Positions 7,197 through 16,207 of a DNA stretch of 23,775 nt are shown piece by piece. A program made the translations under genes and the position numbers. The notes beneath the pieces are model-generated. The model saw nothing but the letters and a program-made list of their open reading frames with translations. It was not told the DNA's origin and searched no databases. The stretch lies in assembly GCA_947095945.1 (NCBI GenBank), contig CAMUQM010000010.1:1-23775 (forward strand), read 5' to 3'. Position 1 is the stretch's first letter. Each line of letters opens with the position of its first letter. This stretch comes from an uncultured Prevotella sp. GTDB taxonomy: Bacteria; Bacteroidota; Bacteroidia; Bacteroidales; Bacteroidaceae.

Positions 7197-8762
7197 TACA
7201 ACCTTGCGTGTACTGCCATCAGAAGACTTGATGATGTTCAGCCCCTTTTGCAACTGCTGGAGCTGTCGACCATCAACAGTGTAATACTTTTCAGTTGTAG
7301 TCTTGTTAAAGTTAGCACTCTCGATACCATTGGTGGTAAGTGAGGCAATCAATGGTTCGCTTGAATACTTCTTTCCGTCTGCTTCGTAGACCATTACGAC
7401 CTTTAGGGATGTGATAGAACTATCATAGAAATGAAGAATACGTAGGTTATCGATAACCTTGAAGTCATAGTTTCTTTTGTCCTTGTAGTTGAAAGGAATA
7501 TTAGTCATTTCTTCCTCATGCATGTCATTGTATTGACTTGCACTCTTCTTGAACTTGAAAGGTTCTGTGCTGCCATTAACATAGACATTGTAGTACATCT
7601 TCTCTGGGTTGAGAACGTTGCCGTTAATATCTGCGTTCTTTACATAGAATGCTAACTTAATCTCATTAGAAGTGTTGTCGTAGTTTGGAGTAGATGTTAA
7701 ATAGAAGTATTCTGGTGTCGCTGGGGCTCCAACCTCCTTCTGAACGTAAGGAGTCAAGGTAAGAGCTTCATAGCTCTCTACATAGTCTTCACCTGTAATG
7801 TTGTCATCACTACCTTTACCTAAAGAAGTTCTAAGAATCTTAGAAGCAGTCAGTTTACCAGTTGCATCAATGCTGAACTCAAGGTTCTCTGCAGCCTTGG
7901 TCTCACTCTCGAAAGCTGCAGCAAAGGTGTGATACTCCGACTTATCGCTATCGTATTTCTTGAAGTCTGTCTTCTTAGTAATACCCAAATACTGGTTAGT
8001 AGACATGACTGCCTTGTCGCCCTGCTTGGTAAGTTTCACCCAAGTGTTTGCAAGTTTCTCAGACTTGAACAAGCCCTTGATATAGATATCGTTGTTATCG
8101 GTCATTACTTCAACAATACGTGGTGAAGGATCAGACTTAGAAGTAACGGTGTACTGGCTCTTTGTAGCTGTAGCTGGTGGTGTAATAAGCTGTTCATTAA
8201 GTGGTTCAATCGTAAGAGCCCAGTCGCCACCATAGTTTCTTTCCCACTTATTATTAAAGGAAGCACCCCATATTTGCTTTCTCTGACCCATACCAGACAT
8301 CTTGAGTGTTCTTCCTTCCAAGATGAAATCTACGTAGTTCATATTTGCACCAACAGGCTCGTAATCCTTTCCTTCATTAGAAGAAACCATACGATTAAGC
8401 GTGATAGTGCGCTCGCTACTGTCTTCGTCATCGTCCCCACCGAGGTCGTCAGTATGAATAGCCTGTGGTAGCTTTGCTCTATACTTACCATCAGCTTGTC
8501 TCTCAAGCTTCAACCATGACTTACTGTCGAGGCCTGATAGTGGATTGTAAATGTAAATACAGCCATCTTCGCCGATAACAATCTTAGATACCAATCCTTC
8601 ATATCTGCCTGCTTGTGTACCAGTCCAACCCTTCTTAACCCAAGACTTGCTTGAGCGATACAGGTTTTCAATCAGCTTACCTTTAGGTGTGTCTTTTATT
8701 ATCTGAGCGGAAGCTGTAAGGCTCAGTACTAATGCACAAATTGAGAATAAAGTTCTTTTCAT
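7188..8762 (-). CDS. Secreted protein with Prevotella-type C-terminal sorting tail, function unknown
   Basis: I do not recognise a named family in the body of this 524-aa protein. A signal peptide (about 1-19, ending ASA before Q20) directs export. Residues about 55-240 and 241-370 look like two diverged copies of one module: IYIYNPL...SWLKLERQADGKY compares with IYIKGLF...WVKLTKQGDK, each followed by a folding segment. An acidic run (DDLGGDDDEDSSE, 105-117) interrupts the first. Residues about 370-480 form a beta-rich region. The tail, from about 490 to the end (YYTVDGRQL...KGLNIIKSSDG...RKVVVK), matches the C-terminal domain common on secreted Prevotella proteins and thought to be a type IX secretion signal. 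It is the last gene of the five-gene operon, 44 bases after the barrel gene, and could be its cargo or partner. The final codon lies in an octamer array. Confidence 0.85.
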   Translation of the reverse strand: MKRTLFSICALVLSLTASAQIIKDTPKGKLIENLYRSSKSWVKKGWTGTQAGRYEGLVSKIVIGEDGCIYIYNPLSGLDSKSWLKLERQADGKYRAKLPQAIHTDDLGGDDDEDSSERTITLNRMVSSNEGKDYEPVGANMNYVDFILEGRTLKMSGMGQRKQIWGASFNNKWERNYGGDWALTIEPLNEQLITPPATATKSQYTVTSKSDPSPRIVEVMTDNNDIYIKGLFKSEKLANTWVKLTKQGDKAVMSTNQYLGITKKTDFKKYDSDKSEYHTFAAAFESETKAAENLEFSIDATGKLTASKILRTSLGKGSDDNITGEDYVESYEALTLTPYVQKEVGAPATPEYFYLTSTPNYDNTSNEIKLAFYVKNADINGNVLNPEKMYYNVYVNGSTEPFKFKKSASQYNDMHEEEMTNIPFNYKDKRNYDFKVIDNLRILHFYDSSITSLKVVMVYEADGKKYSSEPLIASLTTNGIESANFNKTTTEKYYTVDGRQLQQLQKGLNIIKSSDGSTRKVVVK

Positions 8763-8806
8763 AACTGTTACTTTTGATTAAATAATTTATATTGTTTGTC
8801 CTTGTT

Positions 8807-9760
8807 TTAGAAATCATAGCCAATACCTATGCTACAGTAGCTACTTCCTGTGTCTGCTGTCTTTAGGTTGTATGCTCCGTTTAAGCGTAATCCGTGATAC
8901 TTGAAGCCTGCACCCATTGTGATGTGGCTAAGGTTGTTGTCGCCATACTCATAGCCAGCACGCACTGATACCATCTTGTTATAGGTGTATTCAAATCCTC
9001 CACCTAACATAAAGAGCTTGGCTTCGGATGGTTGGAAGAAGTAACGAGTAGACAAGGTTGCAGCCACTTGATGCTTCTCTGCCATGTCAACAGAGAGCGC
9101 ACCACCTACGGCAAGATAGGTAGGGAGTGTGGTCTTGTGATTATTGCCATAGTCAAGTTGAGGACCTATTGCACCCACCTTAGTATCAAGTATGAGCTTT
9201 GCTGGTTTGTTAGCAAGTGTCAGTTCGCTGGTCTGATAGGATGCACCCACGCTGAAAGCACCACCCATGGCATTCTTAGAGAGGTGGCTGTAGATAAGAC
9301 TTCCTGTTGCATAGGCAGCAAATCCTTTACCCAAGAGATAGGTGTATCCCAAGTCGATGGTCCAGTTATATGGCTTGTAATCCTTAGTAGGATTGCCTAA
9401 GAGATCGAAACCTTTCAGACTTAGACCACCAGCATAGCGGAATCCAACAAAGGCTGCATGACGCTTTGCAAACTTATAACCAGCAGAAGCAGCGTAAAGT
9501 CCGAACGTTCCATCTGCACCTTCTGCCTTTTCATAGAAAGAGGCAGAAACATCTGCAGTAAATTTCTTATCTGTTGCAAACAAAGCAGCAGGATTATTGT
9601 ATAGATACATACCTTCAGCAGCAGCCGAAGCGTTACCCATAGCGGCTGTTCTGGCATCGGTATTAGCTGTTAATATCGAGAGATCCTGTCCCTGAGCATT
9701 AGCCTGCGTAGCACCGAGAAGTGCTGCGCAAGCCATGAGAATGATATGTTTTGTATTCAT
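8807..9760 (-). CDS. PorV/PorQ-like outer-membrane beta-barrel protein
   Basis: This 317-aa protein has a signal peptide (about 1-22, ending ANA before Q23), then TDARTAAMGNAS (34-45) and a NNPAAL segment (55-60). This arrangement is characteristic of the PorV/PorQ family of FadL-like barrels. The remainder alternates amphipathic beta strands, with many glycine-aromatic pairs, and ends in the outer-membrane consensus GIGYDF with terminal phenylalanine. Known family members are outer-membrane components of type IX secretion that shuttle or help process cargo; PorV carries substrates to the attachment complex. At 317 aa it is closer in size to PorQ than to PorV. It sits 11 bases after the S8 protease gene, which carries a T9SS sorting domain, and before a secreted protein. 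That context suggests a dedicated cargo partner. A generic FadL-like transporter is the alternative. Confidence 0.8.
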   Translation of the reverse strand: MNTKHIILMACAALLGATQANAQGQDLSILTANTDARTAAMGNASAAAEGMYLYNNPAALFATDKKFTADVSASFYEKAEGADGTFGLYAASAGYKFAKRHAAFVGFRYAGGLSLKGFDLLGNPTKDYKPYNWTIDLGYTYLLGKGFAAYATGSLIYSHLSKNAMGGAFSVGASYQTSELTLANKPAKLILDTKVGAIGPQLDYGNNHKTTLPTYLAVGGALSVDMAEKHQVAATLSTRYFFQPSEAKLFMLGGGFEYTYNKMVSVRAGYEYGDNNLSHITMGAGFKYHGLRLNGAYNLKTADTGSSYCSIGIGYDF

Positions 9761-9771
9761 ACTTGTTGTGT

Positions 9772-12528
9772 TTATCGTTTAATGAACATCTGGGTATGGT
9801 TGCCCTTACTGGTATATACCGTAAGTTTATACGTTCCGGGGTTCAGTTTAGAAAGGTCAAGTGTTGCCACGTTGTTCTTGTCTGGAGTCACAGTAGCCCT
9901 CATCAGGCGCTCACCCACAGTAGAACTGATGACGAGTTCAGCCTGCTTGACTTCAGGATTGAGTAGGGTGTTGATGTCTTTCTGTACTGGAATAGGATAA
10001 ACGGCATAGACAGGAGCCGACTTCTTTTCGACGACACGCACTTGGAAAGAACTTTCAGAAGATGTCTCGCGACCGTCTGTAGCAGCGATACTGATGCGTG
10101 TAACACCCTTTGTCATAGGCTTTAATTGGAGGTTATCACTGCTGATTGTAGCTGCAGCGATACTACCATTGGCAGCATTGGCTTTGTAAGTAAGCTGTGT
10201 GTTGCTGCTGTGTGTGTAATGTCCTGTCAATGGAATAGTTACTACTCCCTCGTCCAATCCGATGATATAGTTCTCGAAAGGCTTTGTTAGCTGTGGTGGA
10301 ATGTACTTCACAATCTTAAATGTAAAGCTCTTCTCAGCCTTTGCTCCCAAGTCATCTGAGAGAATAAAGGTACAAGTATAACTACCAGCTGCAAGCACAG
10401 GAACGAGGTTAACGGTCACAGTATTGCCGTTTACAGTGTAGGAAACGCCCTTAGTCTCACCTGTAACCTTGATGTCCCAGTTGTGATTATCAGGATCAGC
10501 AACGTTGAAAGTGAATGACTTACGTTCGTTCTCCATCACCTCTATGGCTTCTGTTGGAAAACCAGTCGCCTCTGGAGCATGGTTGAGTTTGGTCGTACAC
10601 TTCTGAATCTTTGGCTCAGAAAGGTTGCCCCAACGGTCTACTGCTACTACAGCAACGCTATAAGTTGTGTTATCCCTCAAGTCATCAAAGTCATACTTAA
10701 GAGTTTCACCTAAGCTATGACCCATACCATTGATTTCTCTGTAGGTCATATCCTTGAGCTTGTCAGCTGTCAATTCGCCCTGAGCAATGTAGAGTCTGTA
10801 GAAGGCTGCGGTTTTATCTTCATCCTTTGCGATGCTCCACTCCGCATTGATGTCTACGAAGTCAGGTGTAAGTGTGAGCGTTCTGACCTTCTCTGGCGCA
10901 ATCTTAGTGTCTGATTCAAAAGCTGCTTCAGCATCAATATAGCCCTTACCTAACTTCCCTTTGTACGTTGGATTTTGCTCATCGATGTTATAAGGACGGT
11001 AAGCTGTGATCAAACGTGACTTCAATTCTTCGTTAGTAAAGCCCTGTTTGCCGAAGTAAGAGGCGATAAGTGCAGCAATGCCAGACACGTGTGGACATGC
11101 CATTGAGGTACCTTGGTAGTAAGCATAGCCTGATGCAGCCTTCTTCTTTGGTACGGTACTCAACACTCCTGCTTCATTTCCGAAGCGGTCTTGGTCGCCA
11201 CCGGGAGCCGTGATAGTCACCCATTTCGCGTAGTTACTATAACTTGCCTTAGTGAAGTCCCATGCCATAGCAGCCACAGAAACTGTTGGGGCATAGCAAG
11301 CTGGGTAAGCAGAGAACTCTTTGTTCTCATTACCAGCAGCAAACATTACCACACCACCCTTCATTGGAGAGTCTGGTCGCTGATTGCCATTAGCATCACA
11401 ACCCGCCATCTTGATGAAGTAGTCGACTGCTTCTTTCAGTAACTGCGGCATAGCTGTGACATTTGCAGCAGACGAATATCCCCATGAGTTCTGGCAGATA
11501 ACAGCTCCGTTGTCAGCTGCATACTTAATGGCAGCGGCTGCATCGCCCTGTTCATCTTTGTTTCTAAATATCTGACAACTCAGCAAGCGTACACCGCTAT
11601 CAGCAGAGCCATCGCCACCTGCGATACCAGCCACACCTTTACCGTTGTTGTTGCGTGCAGCAACAGTACCCGCAACGTGGGTTCCGTGTCCGCCATCATC
11701 AGGTTCGATAGTCCCACCCACAACGTCTTTTGCTGTCACAAAGTTGTAACCATAGATATCATCTACAAAGCCATTGCCATCATCATCGACGTTAGGTTGA
11801 CCATTCTTCTCCTTTTCGTTGATATAGAGGTTGTCAATCAAGTCTTCATGAGTGATATCGATGCCACCATCGACAATGGCCACAATGACATTCTTCTTAC
11901 CCGTTGTGTACTTTTCCCAAACAGGTTTAACGTTACAGTCAGCCCCTTTTACAGCACGTGGATTTATAGTACCGTTGTTGTAGTAATGCCATTGTTTTGC
12001 AAGAAGAGGGTCGTCAAAGTTGCTTCCTGTACCCTGCATGTTTGCTTCAGGAGCGCTATAAGGTGCAACCTTAACCACTGGTCTTGCCATTGGCAACACT
12101 CGTTCAGCACATTCAACACCCTCGGCTTTATTGAACTGATCCAATACAGCAGAAACATCCTTAGACTTATCAAAGTAGATGGTGTACCATCGATCAAGTC
12201 CCTCAGCTATGGTTCTTGCTTCATATTCACCAGCAGGCTTAAAGACTCTTTCCATCTTATAAGCGCCTGAATATTGCATTGCAGAAGCCATTTCAGACGG
12301 TACGCTCTGCATTTCCACACTACCACTACGCGTTGAAGGTATAGATTGGTTTGTACCCTTTGCCAACTTCACGTTAATACAGCCTTTTATAGCAAAAAGG
12401 TCTTTGTCAATATTGACAGAGCGTGTGTTGGAAACGCCCGCATCCGAGTCCAAGTTATCCTGGCATGAGGTAGTAACCATCATGCCAGAGAGCGCACACG
12501 CACATAGATATATAATCGATTTTCTCAT
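9772..12528 (-). CDS. Subtilisin-family (S8) serine protease, surface lipoprotein with T9SS sorting domain
   Basis: I use the ATG at 12528 (918 aa) rather than the TTG one codon upstream, because AAGGAA sits at good spacing before it. The signal peptide ends in a lipobox-like TTSC, with Cys22 followed by QDNLD, an acidic surface-export-like start. A prodomain (about 95-150) precedes the catalytic domain (about 203-540). The triad is Asp220 (IVDGGID), His281 (GGHGTHVAG) and Ser475 (GTSMACPHVSG), with oxyanion Asn400 (AAGNE). A fibronectin III-like domain (about 544-650) and two Ig/cadherin-like domains (about 650-835) follow. The C-terminus (842-918, YPIPVQK... LDLSKLNPGTYKLTV ...FIKR) is a type A T9SS sorting domain. 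All catalytic residues are present. The protease probably acts on the cell surface or in the medium; its substrate is unknown. Confidence 0.95.
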   Translation of the reverse strand: MRKSIIYLCACALSGMMVTTSCQDNLDSDAGVSNTRSVNIDKDLFAIKGCINVKLAKGTNQSIPSTRSGSVEMQSVPSEMASAMQYSGAYKMERVFKPAGEYEARTIAEGLDRWYTIYFDKSKDVSAVLDQFNKAEGVECAERVLPMARPVVKVAPYSAPEANMQGTGSNFDDPLLAKQWHYYNNGTINPRAVKGADCNVKPVWEKYTTGKKNVIVAIVDGGIDITHEDLIDNLYINEKEKNGQPNVDDDGNGFVDDIYGYNFVTAKDVVGGTIEPDDGGHGTHVAGTVAARNNNGKGVAGIAGGDGSADSGVRLLSCQIFRNKDEQGDAAAAIKYAADNGAVICQNSWGYSSAANVTAMPQLLKEAVDYFIKMAGCDANGNQRPDSPMKGGVVMFAAGNENKEFSAYPACYAPTVSVAAMAWDFTKASYSNYAKWVTITAPGGDQDRFGNEAGVLSTVPKKKAASGYAYYQGTSMACPHVSGIAALIASYFGKQGFTNEELKSRLITAYRPYNIDEQNPTYKGKLGKGYIDAEAAFESDTKIAPEKVRTLTLTPDFVDINAEWSIAKDEDKTAAFYRLYIAQGELTADKLKDMTYREINGMGHSLGETLKYDFDDLRDNTTYSVAVVAVDRWGNLSEPKIQKCTTKLNHAPEATGFPTEAIEVMENERKSFTFNVADPDNHNWDIKVTGETKGVSYTVNGNTVTVNLVPVLAAGSYTCTFILSDDLGAKAEKSFTFKIVKYIPPQLTKPFENYIIGLDEGVVTIPLTGHYTHSSNTQLTYKANAANGSIAAATISSDNLQLKPMTKGVTRISIAATDGRETSSESSFQVRVVEKKSAPVYAVYPIPVQKDINTLLNPEVKQAELVISSTVGERLMRATVTPDKNNVATLDLSKLNPGTYKLTVYTSKGNHTQMFIKR

Positions 12529-12543
12529 CAATGTTCCTTTATT

Positions 12544-14145
12544 TTATTTCTTTGGATTGTATTGTTTGAGCATACGTTCTACCTTAGCCATTCGCTGTTC
12601 TTTACTTCCGGCAAAGACAGTTGGCTTGTATAGAACAGTAATTTGCATGACTGCCTTACCATTGTTGACGTCAGCATATTCTCCACCTGAGATTGCTAAG
12701 GTCAGATAGTCAGAACGGCGAGCGTAGACATGATGCTTACCATTGTAGCCAACAACCTCAAAGTTGTTTGATGTAAGCAGCTTGTCAAACTCACGGGTTA
12801 CAAACCACTCTCTACCATACTGCCATATACCTAAGTTAGGCTGACTGTAGAACAAGCTGTATTGCTCAACGCTTCCAGCCTTCTCTTGTGGGATTGCGGC
12901 ATCATTGCGGAGGTAGAAGAAGTAAGTACGAGCAATCAAAGTAGGGTCATTTGTCTTGTAGAGGATAGCTTCAACTTCATTGCTCTTAGACAGTTGTCGC
13001 TTCATCTCTTCACTATTCTTGCCCTGTTCGTACTTCTCAACGTCACTAACCTTCTTATCATTCTTGTTCAAAAGGTCGATAGGACCGAGGTCAAGACTAC
13101 TGAAAGTTGGGTAATCACGGTCCTGTGTGTGCATCTGATAGAAGAATAATACAACACTGTTATTATCTTCCTTGATGTCAACATCCATCGTGAAAGCCTC
13201 CTTTACGTTGACATAATGATTAGTGTCTTTCTCGTCTCTTACATAGCCATTGGCTTTAACAAACTCTTGGAAAGCCTGCGACTTAACAGCGTTGATACCC
13301 TCTCTGGTCAACGAGCGTGTGTAGATACGAGTTGGTACGAAATGCTTTGTATCGTGCACATAGACAACATCCTTGAACAAAGGCGATGGTGTTCTGAAGA
13401 AATAACTCTCCTCATAGATGCCGTTTACCTCATCTGGACCGCCATATTCCGTCAGTATACTGCCTCGACGATACTCGTAATCCATCATCTTATGCAGACT
13501 ATAAGGATTACCCGGATTGCAAGCCAAGACAAAGAGAGACACGCCCGGTTGCTTAACCACTACGTCGTAGTTCTTTCCTGCAAGGGTTATCGTAAGTTTT
13601 GTAGTTCTTTCTTCTACACCATAGTTAGGTTTAGAAATAAATTTTAAACCATGCTTCTTCTTGATAACTTGCAGCCATTCAGGCTTTTCATTCTGTGTAA
13701 GATCATAGGGTGCACCTTCCAATTTTAGGTCAACAGTCGTCGTACCACCCACTTGTGGTAAAACCATTTCACCCTTCGTAATATCCAGTGAGACATCAGC
13801 AGCATTCTGACTAATCATGATTTTCTGTACAGCCAGACCACCATCAACAAGGATATAGCTACTTCTTTCCATGCCCGTTGGATTAGCATCCACTTGCACA
13901 GCAATCTCATTTCCCTTCTGTGTAAGGTGTACCCACGACTTTGGTGTCGTAGCAATCCATTCCTTACAGTTCGTGTTCACAGTAATTGTTTTCTCGCCAA
14001 TCTGATTAGAGAAAGCTATCTCCTTCTCCGAAACATCGAGATGCGGTTGTTCAAAGCTGTCATTCTCAGCACATCCAACTACTACCCCCAGTAATAGGCA
14101 TAGCAAAGAAAGCTGCAGTAGCTTATGTAAATTTATTATACGCAT
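12544..14145 (-). CDS. Surface lipoprotein with two BACON domains and a conserved unnamed C-terminal region (paralogue 2)
   Basis: This 533-aa protein starts with a lipoprotein signal peptide (VVVGC, Cys25, followed by AENDS, acidic as in surface-exported Bacteroidetes lipoproteins). Two tandem BACON domains follow at about 36-114 and 117-201; the first shows the typical WIATTPKSWVHL, NPTGMERSSYILV and ISQNAA signatures. BACON domains are beta-sandwiches usually thought to bind carbohydrate or mucin or to act as spacers. Residues about 205-533 form a region I cannot assign. It aligns along its length with the neighbouring 539-aa protein: NPG, HKMMDYEYRRGSILTEY, FRTPSPLF, FVKANGYVR and LGIWQYGREWFVTREF. 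The gene ends 15 bases before the protease start, so the two are surely co-transcribed. The role is inferred to be ligand binding or protease regulation. Confidence 0.88.
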   Translation of the reverse strand: MRIINLHKLLQLSLLCLLLGVVVGCAENDSFEQPHLDVSEKEIAFSNQIGEKTITVNTNCKEWIATTPKSWVHLTQKGNEIAVQVDANPTGMERSSYILVDGGLAVQKIMISQNAADVSLDITKGEMVLPQVGGTTTVDLKLEGAPYDLTQNEKPEWLQVIKKKHGLKFISKPNYGVEERTTKLTITLAGKNYDVVVKQPGVSLFVLACNPGNPYSLHKMMDYEYRRGSILTEYGGPDEVNGIYEESYFFRTPSPLFKDVVYVHDTKHFVPTRIYTRSLTREGINAVKSQAFQEFVKANGYVRDEKDTNHYVNVKEAFTMDVDIKEDNNSVVLFFYQMHTQDRDYPTFSSLDLGPIDLLNKNDKKVSDVEKYEQGKNSEEMKRQLSKSNEVEAILYKTNDPTLIARTYFFYLRNDAAIPQEKAGSVEQYSLFYSQPNLGIWQYGREWFVTREFDKLLTSNNFEVVGYNGKHHVYARRSDYLTLAISGGEYADVNNGKAVMQITVLYKPTVFAGSKEQRMAKVERMLKQYNPKK

Positions 14146-14181
14146 ATCAGGTAATAATTTAAATAAGGTATAACAATTTGT

Positions 14182-15801
14182 TTAGAACTTCAAAGTTTTC
14201 TTCGCAGCAGAGAAGTTTTTAACCATCTTTGCCTGTGCCTTAACAGCCTTACTTCCAGCACCCGAAACCGAAGGGTCATAGCTGTAAAGCAATGCGAGAA
14301 CAGGTGTGTTATTATCTAATACGCAGGTAACATCAATAACGAGATGGTCGCTTTCGCGTACAAAGAAGTGGTTGTTGCCAGATGTACGGAGGAAAGAGAA
14401 GCCCTCATCGCCAAGTATTTTCTTGATTTCCTTTGTTGCAACCCATTTGCTACCATACTTCCATACGCCGAGGCTTGTGTCTTTGAAGAGCAATGCGCCA
14501 ATTTGAACACTACCAAGATTATCAGGTGCATCACCATTCTTATCTGTTGTGTAGAAAATGTGGATACGTCCGTAGGCAGCAGTAGGGTCTGTGCTTGTCT
14601 TCAGCGTATACTGGAGCTGTGAAACCTCTGTTGCCTTATGCTCGTTGAAGCTACGCTCTTCTTCTTTGCTACCAGCCTTTTGTTCGTATTGTTCTACCTG
14701 TGTTACCTTTACATCGTCTTTCTGCAAAAGCTCAAGTGGATAGAAAGGCAGTTTGCTGAAGGTTTTGTATTCTCCAACCTGCTTCATGATAGGGGTAAAG
14801 GTAAGATTTACACCCTCGTTGTTCTCCTTTTCTGATATATAAACTTTCAAAGCGAGCAATTCCTTTTCATTGGTATATTCTCTGTCAGATTGAGAGTTGC
14901 TACGTACATAGCCATTGTCTGTCAAGAACTTATCGAAAGCCTTGTCTTTTACAGCATCAATAGCCTTTCTTCCGTCACCAATAGTGATAATCTGTGAAGG
15001 AGTAACACCATCAGAGCTACAATACTGTATCAAAGTAAAGATAGGAGAAGGAGTGATAAAGGTGTAAGTCTCTTCAAGACCGTAAGCAGGCATAGCAGCC
15101 TGATACTCGCGTAGATAGCTACCACGACCTAACTCAAAGTCCATAATCTTGTGCTCATCCTGTGGTACACCGGGGTTGATAGGGAGAATGTAACGCTGTA
15201 TGCCCGACTGAGAAACAACAATCTCTCGGATAACGCTACCGCTCTTTGCGTACAACTTCACTTCACGCTTCTGGTAGGTGTCGTTACGTTCAGCAATCAG
15301 TTTGATTTCTTCCTCAGACTTGACAATTTTCAGCCAGCTAACTTCTTCACTGGTTGTCACGTCATAGACAGACGAATTGGTCGTAATGTCAATTGTCTTT
15401 TCGCCTCCAGTCTGAGGGAGATAGATAGCATCTGGAGCCACGTCAAGTGTTACATCAGCTGCGCTTTGGGTTACAGCAATTTTACCTGATGCACCATTAG
15501 CATTTACGAGGACGTAGCTTGTGCGCTCCCTTCCCATCTTGTTTTCAGTTACCTTCACCTTCAGTACGTTACCGTCCTGAACCAGTGAGAGCCAGTCGCC
15601 TTCCTGTGGAGATGATGCAATCCAGCTGCTTTGATTTGTTGTCACACTGATGTTTCTTTCGCTTACGCCTTTGTCAAACGTAATACTGTTTTCCGAAAGA
15701 ACCAATGTTGGCATTTCAAATTCGTCTTCCTTTGCACATGAGAACAAGCAAAGAAGAATGCCACCTAACATTAGGGAGTAGAGTGTCTTTTTAAATTCCA
15801 T
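14182..15801 (-). CDS. Surface lipoprotein with two BACON domains and a conserved unnamed C-terminal region (paralogue 1)
   Basis: I place the start at the ATG at 15801 (539 aa, MEFKKTL); a TTG three codons upstream (15810) is possible but would lack a better ribosome site. The lipoprotein signal ends LFSC (Cys22), followed by AKEDEFE, strongly acidic as in surface lipoproteins. BACON domains lie at about 33-114 and 117-200. The rest (about 204-539) is the same unassigned region as in the next gene, with INPG, HKIMDFELGRGSYLREY, FITPSPIF, FLTDNGYVR and LGVWKYGSKWVATKEI. It is the first gene of the five-gene operon, 36 bases before its paralogue. Identity between the two is modest, so the duplication is not recent and the copies have probably diverged in ligand. 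Confidence 0.88.
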   Translation of the reverse strand: MEFKKTLYSLMLGGILLCLFSCAKEDEFEMPTLVLSENSITFDKGVSERNISVTTNQSSWIASSPQEGDWLSLVQDGNVLKVKVTENKMGRERTSYVLVNANGASGKIAVTQSAADVTLDVAPDAIYLPQTGGEKTIDITTNSSVYDVTTSEEVSWLKIVKSEEEIKLIAERNDTYQKREVKLYAKSGSVIREIVVSQSGIQRYILPINPGVPQDEHKIMDFELGRGSYLREYQAAMPAYGLEETYTFITPSPIFTLIQYCSSDGVTPSQIITIGDGRKAIDAVKDKAFDKFLTDNGYVRSNSQSDREYTNEKELLALKVYISEKENNEGVNLTFTPIMKQVGEYKTFSKLPFYPLELLQKDDVKVTQVEQYEQKAGSKEEERSFNEHKATEVSQLQYTLKTSTDPTAAYGRIHIFYTTDKNGDAPDNLGSVQIGALLFKDTSLGVWKYGSKWVATKEIKKILGDEGFSFLRTSGNNHFFVRESDHLVIDVTCVLDNNTPVLALLYSYDPSVSGAGSKAVKAQAKMVKNFSAAKKTLKF

Positions 15802-15946
15802 ACTCTTCAAGGTTTTATTAGATAAAAATATATTATTGATTAGACTTTTGTTCTAAAAAAGTTTTTTGTTTTACTTTCATAAAATATTGGTAAAGGCTTT
15901 AAATGATGGTATTTATCTTATTCGCGCCAAATTAGATTATCTGACG

Positions 15947-15978
15947 CAAATATATTCTTTTATAAGAAAAAAAACAAG
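15947..15978 (-). promoter_or_regulatory. Candidate proximal promoter of the five-gene operon
   Basis: On the minus strand, CTTG (15975-15978) and TATATTTG (15947-15954) are separated by 20 bases, matching the Bacteroidetes TTG/TAnnTTTG pattern. The leader would be about 140 bases. Confidence 0.5.
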
Positions 15979-16175
15979 TGGATTTGGTTAAAATAAACTA
16001 ATCATTTGTTCTTTATTTTTCATCTTATACACGCATATAAATAAAGATAAATATGTTCTTTTAACACGTATTTTTGATTTACTTTTCGGCAAGTCAAGTC
16101 TTCCGCCAGACTTATCACCTTATTTAATATTCTATATAACATCATTATTGTTACGGTCTGTAAAAATTACGGGTG

Positions 16176-16207
16176 CAAAGGTACTGGCTTCTTGTTAAGG
16201 TGGCAAT
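16176..16207 (-). promoter_or_regulatory. Candidate distal promoter of the five-gene operon
   Basis: On the minus strand, ATTG (16204-16207) is followed after 20 bases by TACCTTTG (16176-16183). It has the same TACCTTTGCA decamer as the candidate promoter at 178. It would give a leader of about 370 bases, long enough to hold a regulatory RNA structure, though I recognise none. Confidence 0.5.

Noticed and set aside
11677..12270. 197-codon open frame on the plus strand
   Set aside because: It lies antisense to the protease catalytic and prodomain region, whose motifs are intact. Its translation has no domain features and it has no promoter or ribosome site.
12529..12531. TTG as the protease start codon
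   Set aside because: The next codon is ATG with AAGGAA at better spacing, and the extra residue adds nothing to the signal peptide.
13216..13647. 143-codon open frame on the plus strand
   Set aside because: Antisense to the C-terminal region of a well-supported BACON lipoprotein; a coding-strand shadow.
15802..16207. Riboswitch in the operon leader
   Set aside because: The leader is long, but I see no known aptamer core; it is mostly AT-rich without convincing conserved stems.
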